Source: JBFHER01 sp041584055 (GTDB taxonomy: Bacteria > Bacteroidota > Bacteroidia > Bacteroidales > UBA5342). Taken from it: 64,000 bases of DNA. The DNA is taken from contig JBFHER010000001.1 of assembly GCA_041584055.1 (NCBI GenBank), forward strand, positions 17,302 to 81,301, in the 5' to 3' direction. Below are positions 1 to 8,732 of this stretch, piece by piece (positions within the stretch are counted from its first letter, which is position 1; every line of letters begins with the position of its first letter). A program made the position numbers and the translations under genes. Below the pieces are notes generated by a model. The model was given only the letters and a program-made list of their open reading frames with translations, did not search any database and was not told the origin of the DNA.

Positions 1-758
1 AGGAAGAAAAGCTTGTTAACATGTTAGGAAGTGAATACAAAGGCATCTTTAAGCGTAGATTGTTTGGTCAGATTGGGGTACAACCGATATTAGGGCTGGC
101 AAAACGTGAGTTTGTAGAAACGCTGGATGGCCGTCATATTGTGGTGCAGAATGATACTGTCTCCGGAGGAGCTCCATCACAGTTTGGCTTTAATTCTGGT
201 CGGGATACAACCGTTGTTTTTACCGAAATAGCCGATTTTCCAATCACCAATGGCCACGTTTATGAATGTGATGGTTGGTTTGAATTCCCAACAAAGAATA
301 CCTATGAATATTTAAGAAATACGAAATTCCTAACCTTACTAAATAAAGTTGGGCTTGCAAGTACTTTGAATCAACGGCTCACCTTTATGGATCCAACCGA
401 GCGTTATACAATATTCGTACCTTCAGATGCTGCCTTAAATAGTATTCAGGTGGATACGCTTTCGTTGGTGGAAATAAAAAAACTTGTGAGTTTTCACATT
501 GTGAAAGGAGAGTTGATTTTTACAGATGGCCGATTGCCGCAGAAGGCTTATCGTACACTTGATAATCAGTTTCTAAATCTTAATCCTCAGCCTGATAACC
601 TGCTGATATTAGACAAGAATAATGATGTGTATTATGATAAGTTAGTATTGTCCTCCAGGTCGAATTTAATGGGAATGTACCAGCAAAACCTTTCTGAAAA
701 GTACTATTTATCAAATGCTGTGGTGCATCAAATCGATGCAGTTATTCTGCCTTATTAG
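1..758 (+). CDS. Fasciclin (FAS1) domain protein, 5' end outside window
   Basis: This is the C-terminal part of a FAS1-repeat protein, probably a surface lipoprotein whose signal sequence lies left of the window. The frame is open from base 3 through the first ATG at 21, so that ATG is most likely internal. About 245 residues are visible after it. They include a fairly complete FAS1 repeat from about residue 95, with the typical F-V-P-S-D-A-A element followed by the 'SFHIVKGEL' and 'AVVHQIDAVI' elements that end such repeats; earlier residues look like the end of another repeat. FAS1 domains are adhesion or ligand-binding modules. The stop is 44 bp before a susC gene, so the protein probably acts with that transporter in glycan capture. 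The FAS1 assignment is firm; the binding role is inferred from context. Confidence 0.8.
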   Translation, partial: EEKLVNMLGSEYKGIFKRRLFGQIGVQPILGLAKREFVETLDGRHIVVQNDTVSGGAPSQFGFNSGRDTTVVFTEIADFPITNGHVYECDGWFEFPTKNTYEYLRNTKFLTLLNKVGLASTLNQRLTFMDPTERYTIFVPSDAALNSIQVDTLSLVEIKKLVSFHIVKGELIFTDGRLPQKAYRTLDNQFLNLNPQPDNLLILDKNNDVYYDKLVLSSRSNLMGMYQQNLSEKYYLSNAVVHQIDAVILPY

Positions 759-802
759 AGGATGTTACGCTTGCAAAATTGTAAAAAGATTAAATTAAAA
801 AT

Positions 803-3800
803 ATGAAACATTTACTGTTGCTATTATGCATGGCAGCTTTTGCTACCCAGATGAATGCCCAAAACCATATTGTACGTGGTAAGGTAAGTGATGCATCGGG
901 TGGGATTATTGGGGCTACCGTTGTTGAACTTGATGCCAACGAAAGGATTATAACTGGTACAATTACAAATATTGATGGTGATTATACAATACAGGTTTCC
1001 AATCCTGATGCAACCATTCAGTTTAGCTTTATTGGTTATAAAACCGTGATTGAACCTGTGAAGGGGAGGTCTACGATTGACATGACCATAGTGCCAAATG
1101 AAATCACCATGAAAGAATTTGTTGTTACTGCAGTTGCCAGTGCTCAGGCCATAACAGGTGTCAACACCAGAGATCAAACCGGCTCATCAACCCTTGTTAA
1201 AATGGAAGGAGTACAAAGTACAACAGTGTCAAATATTGGGGATGCACTGCAAGGACAGGTGGCTGGTCTCGACATTGTTGGCGGAGGTAGCCCGGGGAGT
1301 GGCTCAAGCATCGTTATACGTGGTCTGGGGAGCTTGAGTGGAAGTAACCCGCTTGTTGTTGTTGATGGTATTATTCAGAGAGTTAGTACCAGTGATCTCG
1401 ATTTTGCCTCGGCGGATGAAGAGGACATAGGTATGCTTGTGAGCATTGCTCCTGAAGACATTAAATCAGTGCGTGTATTGAAAGATGCTGCCGAAACGGC
1501 TGTGTATGGGACACAAGGTGCCAATGGTGTTTTGGAGATTGAAACAAATAAAGGTATGAGAGGGAAAACCGTGTTTGATGCCAGTTATAAAAAATCATTG
1601 TCCTTTGAACCTCCTCGGATCCCAATGTTAAACGGAGATGAGTATGTAATGCTTCAACAGGAAATGTATCACAATCGCTATGGTGTAATTGATTTAACTC
1701 CTGAAATCTCAAATGATGTCGATTATCTCGATTATTATAATTATGCACAGAACACTGATTGGGTGGATGATATAACACGTCTCGGGCAGATTGATGACTT
1801 TGGGTTTAAGCTTTCAGGAGGTGGAGATAAAACATCTTATTATGCCTCTGTGAACTATCAAAACAATATAGGAACTGTTAAAAATACAGCCAATAGACGT
1901 TTTACAACACGTGTTAACCTCGGTTATAAAATATCAAACAAGTTGAATCTGAATACAACCATCAGTTATGTGAATATGTATAAGGATGACAACTGGTCAA
2001 GCGAAGGAAATGTTCGCTCCATGGCATATCGAAAAGCACCCAACATGGCCATTTACGAACACACCCCGGATGGTGTTAAAACCAACGAATTTTTTACCCC
2101 GATTGAAAACTATCAGGGCAATGGAATCGAAAACTTTAATCCCAGCGCGGTGGTTGCTTTAAGTGACAATGATCAGCAAAATAACGATTTTCAGACCAAC
2201 TTTACACTGAGGTATAACCCCAATGAGTGGCTGACAATGAGGCAAGTAATGTCCTTTCAGTTTCAGAATTCAAAGCGGCTCGAATTTTTGCCTTATACTG
2301 CCATTGGAGCTGTTTGGTTGGATTCCGAGAATAATTCATCCATGGAACGCAATTCTACCGGGACATTGTTGAGCTCACAAACCTATCTGAACTTTACTGC
2401 TTTAAAAAACAACACGCATGTTTTGAGTGGAATGCTTATGTTCGAAACCACCCAAAACAAAGATGAGTATATTCAAACGGCGACGGGGAGTGGGCCAAGT
2501 ACAGCAATTACTGATCCTGCTGCCAGTCCGATGCGTTCAAGCCTCACCTCCGGTTCATCTGTTGTGAACACGGTTGGATTCCTGGGCAATCTGCACTATA
2601 AATTATTAGATCGACATATTTTTCAGGTAAACATGAGAAGTGATGCAAGTTCGCGTTTTGGCACAAGTTCGCGATGGGGGTATTTCCCAAGTGTTTCTTA
2701 TGCCTGGCGTTTTTCTGGAGAACCTTTTCTGGATAATTGGCGCTTTCTTGATGACAGTAAGTTGCGTGTAAGTTACGGTCTGTCAGGTAACTCTGATGTG
2801 AAAGCTTACGATCGCCATGGTCTGTATGGATCTACCGGAAAAGGTGGATATATGGATTTGCAAAGCGTAATCCCAACGCAAGCACAACTCCAAAGACTGC
2901 AATGGGAAACAAAAACAACGCTTAATGTGGGGATTGATGTTTCTTTTTTTGAATATAGATTGAACGTGATTGGGGAGTACTATGATAATATCACAGAAAA
3001 TATTCTGTGGCCAAACTACAAACTCCCAAGTTCGGCTGGATTTACAACCCTTAAACAGTTTAACGATGGAAAAATTCAAAATTCAGGATTTGAGTTTACT
3101 ACTAATGTAACTGCAATCAAGCAGAAGAACCTTACAGTGAGTTTAAACTATAACATATTCTTCAATGAAAATAAATTCCTGAGTTTCCCATCTAACATTA
3201 TTGATGAGCAAACGGATATAAGTAATGGCAAATATCCAGTTAAAGCAGAAATAGGAAAACCTGTTGGCTCTTTCTTCGGTTTCCGTTATGAAGGCGTCTA
3301 TCCAACCACTGCCGATGCGGTTGCACACAATGCCGATGGTTCCGTAAAACTGGATCCATATGGAAAACCGATTCCAATGTTTTATGGCGGGCAAACTTCA
3401 TATAGGTTTGAGGGTGGCGATGCCAAATATCAGGATGTAAATTACGATGGGATCATTGATTTGAACGATGTTGTCTATCTAGGGGACTCAAATCCTGATT
3501 TTGCCGGAGGATTTGGCTTTAATGTTGGATACAAAGGTTTACAATTGAATGCTCAATTCCTTTATCGATATGGCTACCAGATTGTTAACCAGGTGGCCTT
3601 GAATGCAGAAAGCATGTCAAATAAGGACAATCAAAGTATCGCAGTTCTAAATCGCTGGCGGGTTTCTGGTGATGATTATCCCAATATGATTCCGCGTGCT
3701 TATCAGGGGCATCCGGCTAATAACCTTGGCTCAGATCGCTACGTTGAAGATGCAAGTTTCCTGCGTCTGAACAATGTATCTCTGAATTACACATTCCCGT

Positions 3801-3997
3801 CAAGCTTCGTTAAAGCTATGAATGTTAGAAGTATGCGCGTGGGAATTCAGGCAAGAAAGCTATTTACCTTTACAAATTACACTGGGCAGGATCCCGAAGT
3901 ACAAATGAAGCGAGAGGATGCCCTGTGGTTTGGAAAAGATACAGGAACCGTTCCTCCTCCAATCGTTACTGCACTCAACATCTCCGTGGGTTTCTAG
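803..3997 (+). CDS. SusC/RagA-type TonB-linked outer membrane transporter (first copy)
   Basis: The 1064-residue protein is a TonB-dependent oligosaccharide importer of the outer membrane. It has a signal peptide (about residues 1-20, ending N-A-Q), a carboxypeptidase-regulatory-like domain (about 24-105) with G-K-V-S-D-A-S-G-G-I and the F-I-G-Y-K element, a plug domain (about 125-255) with the SusC signatures 'VRVLKDAAE' and 'YGTQGANGVLEIET', and then a long beta-barrel ending in aromatic F ('ISVGF'). It sits 49 bp before its susD partner and after a fasciclin gene. By family knowledge, SusC forms a pedal-bin complex with the SusD lid. The transported glycan cannot be read from the sequence; the neighbours suggest rhamnose-rich sulfated oligosaccharides. 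Confidence 0.95.
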   Translation: MKHLLLLLCMAAFATQMNAQNHIVRGKVSDASGGIIGATVVELDANERIITGTITNIDGDYTIQVSNPDATIQFSFIGYKTVIEPVKGRSTIDMTIVPNEITMKEFVVTAVASAQAITGVNTRDQTGSSTLVKMEGVQSTTVSNIGDALQGQVAGLDIVGGGSPGSGSSIVIRGLGSLSGSNPLVVVDGIIQRVSTSDLDFASADEEDIGMLVSIAPEDIKSVRVLKDAAETAVYGTQGANGVLEIETNKGMRGKTVFDASYKKSLSFEPPRIPMLNGDEYVMLQQEMYHNRYGVIDLTPEISNDVDYLDYYNYAQNTDWVDDITRLGQIDDFGFKLSGGGDKTSYYASVNYQNNIGTVKNTANRRFTTRVNLGYKISNKLNLNTTISYVNMYKDDNWSSEGNVRSMAYRKAPNMAIYEHTPDGVKTNEFFTPIENYQGNGIENFNPSAVVALSDNDQQNNDFQTNFTLRYNPNEWLTMRQVMSFQFQNSKRLEFLPYTAIGAVWLDSENNSSMERNSTGTLLSSQTYLNFTALKNNTHVLSGMLMFETTQNKDEYIQTATGSGPSTAITDPAASPMRSSLTSGSSVVNTVGFLGNLHYKLLDRHIFQVNMRSDASSRFGTSSRWGYFPSVSYAWRFSGEPFLDNWRFLDDSKLRVSYGLSGNSDVKAYDRHGLYGSTGKGGYMDLQSVIPTQAQLQRLQWETKTTLNVGIDVSFFEYRLNVIGEYYDNITENILWPNYKLPSSAGFTTLKQFNDGKIQNSGFEFTTNVTAIKQKNLTVSLNYNIFFNENKFLSFPSNIIDEQTDISNGKYPVKAEIGKPVGSFFGFRYEGVYPTTADAVAHNADGSVKLDPYGKPIPMFYGGQTSYRFEGGDAKYQDVNYDGIIDLNDVVYLGDSNPDFAGGFGFNVGYKGLQLNAQFLYRYGYQIVNQVALNAESMSNKDNQSIAVLNRWRVSGDDYPNMIPRAYQGHPANNLGSDRYVEDASFLRLNNVSLNYTFPSSFVKAMNVRSMRVGIQARKLFTFTNYTGQDPEVQMKREDALWFGKDTGTVPPPIVTALNISVGF

Positions 3998-4046
3998 TTT
4001 TGGAGTTTATATTTTTAAGAGATTATAATTATCAATCATAACAATT

Positions 4047-5537
4047 ATGAAACAACAATTATCACGATACATAAGCATCAAAGCATCGATTTTAGTGATC
4101 CTCTTTGGCGTATCATTATCATCGTGTGAGGATTTTTTAGATCAAAAACCGACGGATGGCTTAGTGCTTGAGGAATATTGGAAAAACAAAGAAGAAGTTC
4201 TTTCTACCCTCGGTGGTGCATACCAACTTTTTTCGGAGTTGGATTACCTGCTTTTCATTCATGGCGAGATACGGGGAGATATGTTGCAACCAAACGGTAC
4301 CAGAACAGGTGCTTCGGAAAGGGCAGTGATGTCTGCAAATATTGAAACAAATCAATGGTTTGCACGCTGGGATAATTTTTACAAAACAATTAATGTGTGC
4401 AATCATGTTATAGAATTAACCCCTGAGGTCGAGGACCCAACATTCACTGATTATCTCAAACAGCAGATGATATCTGAAGCTACCTTTTTACGAAGTCTTT
4501 GTTACTTTTATCTGGTCCGCGTCTGGAAAGATGTGCCTTTTGTAACGGAGCCAACCAAGACGGATGAAGGTGAGTTTTTTCCAGGTTTAACATCAGGTGA
4601 GGACATTCTTAAAAGTATAAAGGCGGATCTCATCGATATTCGTAATAAAATGCCTGATCATCCAAGCATAGAAAAATCAAAGTCGCGTGCCACTGCAGGT
4701 GCCGTAAATGCTTTATTGGCAGATATATCGTTGTGGAATTTTGAGTATGACGAGTGTATCAGCTACATCGATGCGGTTGAAAACAGTGGACAATACTTTT
4801 TATTGCCTGCAACCGAATGGTATCACAATTATAATCCTGGGTTCACCCTTGAGAATATTTTTGAAATCTTTTTTGATCAGCCAGCAGGACAGGGGAATAA
4901 TTTCGCCGACAGAACATATTCATCCTCTGCAGCAGGAATCTATTATTTCGCCAGTGATTATGCGCAGGAGATATTAAGTGTTGAAACAACAGAAGCAGGA
5001 GAATTAATCAGAGGGAATGGGTCATTATCAACGAACCATCAAATCTGGAAGTTTGCCGGAGCAATTGCCGATAAAAGCACCTTGCGCCCTTCAAACGCGA
5101 GTACCAGTGCTAATTTTATTGTGTATCGATTGGCAGATCTTTACCTCATGAAGGCAGAAGCATATTCTCAAAAGGAATCGCCGGATTTTCCCAGGGCACT
5201 GGAGTATCTGAATGCAGTGAGAGTACGCTCAAACATGCAACCCTATGCCCAGTTTTCCAGGGCACAGGATTTTGAAGATGCCATTTTGTTGGAACGTGCA
5301 AAAGAATTAGCCTTCGAAGGTAAGCGTTGGTTCGACTTATTGCGGATGGGTAGAAGAAACGATTATGCCAGAAAAGAGAATCTTATCGAGATATTAATCC
5401 AGAATGTTCCTTCAACGCAGAAACTGGTGCTAAAATCGCGTTTGAGTGACCCAAATGGCTGGTATATGCCAATCCATAGCACCGAGATTGATAGAAATAA
5501 AAACTTGACGCAAAATCCATATTACGATGAAAATTAA
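4047..5537 (+). CDS. SusD/RagB-family glycan-binding lipoprotein (first copy)
   Basis: A 496-residue outer-surface lipoprotein that closes over the SusC channel. The signal peptide ends in a lipobox L-S-S-C with the lipidated cysteine at residue 27, followed by the typical 'EDFLDQKP'. The helical TPR-like scaffold follows, and the C-terminal SusD signature 'AKELAFEGKRWFDLLRMGRR' is present, ending with the usual 'PIHSTEIDRNKNLTQNPYY'. Length is ordinary for the family. The 3' end overlaps the next gene by 11 bp, so the two are translationally close and surely co-transcribed. Substrate is unknown; the pairing with the upstream susC is clear. Confidence 0.95.
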   Translation: MKQQLSRYISIKASILVILFGVSLSSCEDFLDQKPTDGLVLEEYWKNKEEVLSTLGGAYQLFSELDYLLFIHGEIRGDMLQPNGTRTGASERAVMSANIETNQWFARWDNFYKTINVCNHVIELTPEVEDPTFTDYLKQQMISEATFLRSLCYFYLVRVWKDVPFVTEPTKTDEGEFFPGLTSGEDILKSIKADLIDIRNKMPDHPSIEKSKSRATAGAVNALLADISLWNFEYDECISYIDAVENSGQYFLLPATEWYHNYNPGFTLENIFEIFFDQPAGQGNNFADRTYSSSAAGIYYFASDYAQEILSVETTEAGELIRGNGSLSTNHQIWKFAGAIADKSTLRPSNASTSANFIVYRLADLYLMKAEAYSQKESPDFPRALEYLNAVRVRSNMQPYAQFSRAQDFEDAILLERAKELAFEGKRWFDLLRMGRRNDYARKENLIEILIQNVPSTQKLVLKSRLSDPNGWYMPIHSTEIDRNKNLTQNPYYDEN

Positions 5538-7107
5538 TAGAAATTATTTCAACAGGAAGTTGATATATGTCTTTTGGGTAGCGTTATTCGGCCTTGTGTC
5601 ATGCAATAACGATGATGAAGCAGATGTTCTTTTTACAGGTGATTCGTACCAAAATATCATGCAATACATTGAAGAAAATCAAGACTATAGTTCTTTTACT
5701 AAGATTGTGTATGCCGGAAAAATGGTGGATGCCTTAAGTGCTTATAATAGCAACGGAGGTGTAGGCTATACTTTGTTCTTACCAACGAACGAGGCGATCA
5801 CAAAATTTATTAGCGAAAGTGATCGATATACATCTTTTGAAGCATTGCTGGCGGATACCGAATATGCTGCAGAGATTGTTCGTTATCACCTGGTGAACGG
5901 AAATACGCCTTCCAAAGACTTTCCAAATGGAGCACTTGAGAGTAAAACAATTTCAAATTATTTCTTAACAATAACCTTCAGAGAGGAAAATGGGGTAATA
6001 TCCTTTGCAGTGAACGATGTTTCGAAGGTGTTAACGACCGATATTGTTCTTGACAATGGTACAATCCATACAATCGATAAGATGCTGACACCAGTTGTTT
6101 TTACATCCTTTCAGTGGATTGAGCAAGGCAGCGATTTCAGTATTTTTTCTGAATTATTAAAAAAATGTGGTTTGGAAGATACTTTAAATGCCTTTGAATT
6201 AGATGAATTAGGGCGTGAAATCTACTCAGAATATACCTTGATGGCCGAATCAAATTCACTTTATGAAAGTAAAGGAATTTCATCATTCGACGATTTAATC
6301 CATGCCATTGATCCTGCAGCGACTGCGTCGCAGGATTTTACAAGCTTATCGAATGCAATTAATAAATACGCGCGCTATCACATATTGGAAAAAAGTGTGT
6401 TCCTTGATGAGTTTGCCACTGAAGTGTACAATACTTATGGTGAGCTTCCGCTGTCAGTTGATCTGGATGATATTCTAAAAGTGAATACTGGCGTCATGGT
6501 ATTTGATACAATCATTGGTGCCGGAGATACGGTCCTTGTAAATTACTTGCAAATCAATACAGAAGAAAGCAACATTGTTACGCGAAGCGGTGCGATTCAT
6601 CAATTAGATCAGCTTTTGTTTCCTTATCTGCCCGGCCGAAAAACGGTGACATATCAGTTTTACGAAGAGCCGGTGATTAATGGTTTAAAAGACATTGAAG
6701 GCAATCATACAATCAGCGATGATGACCTGGAATTTATCAGTTTAATTGGGATAAAGAATTTAACCTTTGTGAAATCACCCACAGAAATTACAGGGAACTC
6801 CAATAATGACTACATTGAACTATCAGGCGACGTGGATTTCAGTTTTGTTACACCAAAGATTTTGGCAGGACGGTATACTTTAAAAATCGTAATTCAACGC
6901 GGCTATTCATACCTGGCAAATGTACAGACGTATGTGGATGGAAAAAAGGTAGGCGTCGTGCTTGATCCAACAACGGATACCCGGGTATTTAGAACGTTTC
7001 CACTGGGGACCGTGGAATTCTCCGATTTTAGCACTCATACAGTTAAAATAAGGACCATTATTCCAGGTCGTGTACTTTTAGACCGCATCATATTTGAACC
7101 AATTTAA
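5527..7107 (+). CDS. Two-repeat fasciclin lipoprotein in the surface glycan-binding protein position
   Basis: A 526-residue lipoprotein with lipobox L-V-S-C (Cys26). Two FAS1 repeats can be seen: about residues 40-185 (with 'YTLFLPTNEAI' and 'IHTIDKMLTPV') and about 190-370 (ending 'GAIHQLDQLLFPYLPG'). A separate C-terminal region (about 375-526) looks like a beta-sandwich of the galactose-binding type, with 'YVDGKKVG' and a closing 'RVLLDRIIFEPI'. In most PULs the gene after susD encodes a SusE/SusF-like surface glycan-binding protein. Here fasciclin proteins occupy that place, so I infer a glycan-binding role, with the C-terminal domain as the more likely sugar binder. The start overlaps the susD stop by 11 bp, which supports this ATG. 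Confidence 0.85.
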   Translation: MKINRNYFNRKLIYVFWVALFGLVSCNNDDEADVLFTGDSYQNIMQYIEENQDYSSFTKIVYAGKMVDALSAYNSNGGVGYTLFLPTNEAITKFISESDRYTSFEALLADTEYAAEIVRYHLVNGNTPSKDFPNGALESKTISNYFLTITFREENGVISFAVNDVSKVLTTDIVLDNGTIHTIDKMLTPVVFTSFQWIEQGSDFSIFSELLKKCGLEDTLNAFELDELGREIYSEYTLMAESNSLYESKGISSFDDLIHAIDPAATASQDFTSLSNAINKYARYHILEKSVFLDEFATEVYNTYGELPLSVDLDDILKVNTGVMVFDTIIGAGDTVLVNYLQINTEESNIVTRSGAIHQLDQLLFPYLPGRKTVTYQFYEEPVINGLKDIEGNHTISDDDLEFISLIGIKNLTFVKSPTEITGNSNNDYIELSGDVDFSFVTPKILAGRYTLKIVIQRGYSYLANVQTYVDGKKVGVVLDPTTDTRVFRTFPLGTVEFSDFSTHTVKIRTIIPGRVLLDRIIFEPI

Positions 7108-7143
7108 TGTCAAAGCAATAGAATCAAAAAAACAAGCAATCAT

Positions 7144-8697
7144 ATGATTAATAAAATAAGTTTATTTCTACTGTTGTCCATCCTGTTTTTTTCGTGTCAG
7201 GAAGAAATTGATGAATACTATTATGAGGGGACAGAAGCTTCTGTTGATACTGATATTTTGACCTTGTTGAAAGAGAAGCCGGAATATTCTGAGTTTGTGT
7301 CTCTTTTGGAACAGTTTAGGGTTGACACTTTGCTTGAGCAGGGAAAGATCTTCACATTCTTTGTGCCTAACAACAGTGCCATGGAAACCATGGAGAACGG
7401 CACATTGGGGGATAAAGAGTTAGTTGAATACCTGATCACAGAATCCTATGTAAATCTGAATCAAATTGTTGGTCAGAATAAAATACAAACACAGGGGGGA
7501 AAGTTTGCGCTTATTCAGCAAGTAGGAGGGGCTAGCTATACATTTGATGGAATTGCCATCGTAAATGGAGGACCTTTAACCAATAACGGACGTTACTATG
7601 AAATTGCAAAGGTTGCGGAACCAAAGCCAAGTTTGTATCAATACATTGCGGCAACAAACGATTTCTATCGTTCTTACCTGGATTCCAGAGATTCCATCTA
7701 CCTTGACAAAGAGTTGAGTACGCCCATTGGTTATACGAATGATGGTTTAACCATTTACGATACGGTGCTGACAACAGTTAATTTGTTTGAGGAATTCTAT
7801 TTCCCTGTTTCGGAAGAGTTCAGAGACTACAAAGCAACAATGCTTTTATTTACTCAGGAGCAATACGACAATGCTCTTGAAATTGTGGCTAACGCGTTAA
7901 ACATCCCTCTGGGAAACATCCCCGGCATTTGGCAAAATGAGGTGTTAATGCCTTACCTGCTGGAACAGAGCGTGTTTAGAAATTCACTTCCCTACTCTGC
8001 ATTTTCAAAGGGGCGGGCTAAAAACATTCTTGGGGATAGTGTGGATGTAAATCCGCAGAATATTACGTTTGAATCTTTTGAATGTAGCAATGGGAGAGCA
8101 TATAACTTTATTGACTTTCAAGTGCCTGAATTTCTGTATAAAGTAAACGATTCCATCGCGATGTCATCACTTTTATACAATAAAGGTTCCGACCTTTGGG
8201 GATGGAATGATGATGTGACCGTAACCGGCCAGACATTTAATCCGCTTCGTGTTGCAAATGCCAATTCTATCTTTGGTAGTACCTTACTGATTGATATGGG
8301 TAAAAGCTTTAACGGAAATTTCTCATTTGCATATACCCACAAGAATATATTCCCGGCAACGTACAAGTTAACGATACGCGCCAATGTTAGTAAAACAGGT
8401 ATTTATAATATTTATGTTAATGGCAAACACTATCCTGTGGATATTAATGATGGCAAAGGTCCGCAGTACGATTTTGATTTCTTTAACCTTAGGTCCGGGG
8501 TTGTTAGCCCTGTGACAAACAAGTATTACCCTTTCGAAAACAACTTCTGTAAGTTTGATATTTTAGTAGATAACATAACAGAATTTGGGGATGTTGAGGT
8601 TAAACTTGATTATGTTAAGCCCAGTCAACGAAACAGTAATAATTGCGGTCTCAATATCGATTTTATTTCTCTGGAATATTTAAATAACGGTAATTAA
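7144..8697 (+). CDS. Fasciclin-type surface lipoprotein with C-terminal beta-sandwich
   Basis: A 517-residue lipoprotein with lipobox F-F-S-C (Cys18) followed by an acidic 'QEEIDEYYYEG' stretch that may be a surface-export signal. The first FAS1 repeat is clear ('DTDILTLLKEKPEYSEFVSL', then 'FFVPNNSAME'); a second, more divergent repeat spans roughly residues 165-340. The C-terminal region (about 375-517) contains 'GIYNIYVNGKHY' and ends with 'GLNIDFISLEYL', again suggesting a jelly-roll domain like that of the preceding gene. The two fasciclin genes appear to be divergent paralogues, 36 bp apart, inside the susCD operon. Ligand unknown; role inferred from position. Confidence 0.8.
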   Translation: MINKISLFLLLSILFFSCQEEIDEYYYEGTEASVDTDILTLLKEKPEYSEFVSLLEQFRVDTLLEQGKIFTFFVPNNSAMETMENGTLGDKELVEYLITESYVNLNQIVGQNKIQTQGGKFALIQQVGGASYTFDGIAIVNGGPLTNNGRYYEIAKVAEPKPSLYQYIAATNDFYRSYLDSRDSIYLDKELSTPIGYTNDGLTIYDTVLTTVNLFEEFYFPVSEEFRDYKATMLLFTQEQYDNALEIVANALNIPLGNIPGIWQNEVLMPYLLEQSVFRNSLPYSAFSKGRAKNILGDSVDVNPQNITFESFECSNGRAYNFIDFQVPEFLYKVNDSIAMSSLLYNKGSDLWGWNDDVTVTGQTFNPLRVANANSIFGSTLLIDMGKSFNGNFSFAYTHKNIFPATYKLTIRANVSKTGIYNIYVNGKHYPVDINDGKGPQYDFDFFNLRSGVVSPVTNKYYPFENNFCKFDILVDNITEFGDVEVKLDYVKPSQRNSNNCGLNIDFISLEYLNNGN

Positions 8698-8732
8698 TAA
8701 GTTCTTTTTAAGGAACACAATAATAGTATAAC

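Noticed and set aside
824..1177. 117-codon minus-strand ORF at the start of the first susC
   Set aside because: It is antisense to a well-supported transporter domain with Cys/His/Asn-rich shadow composition.
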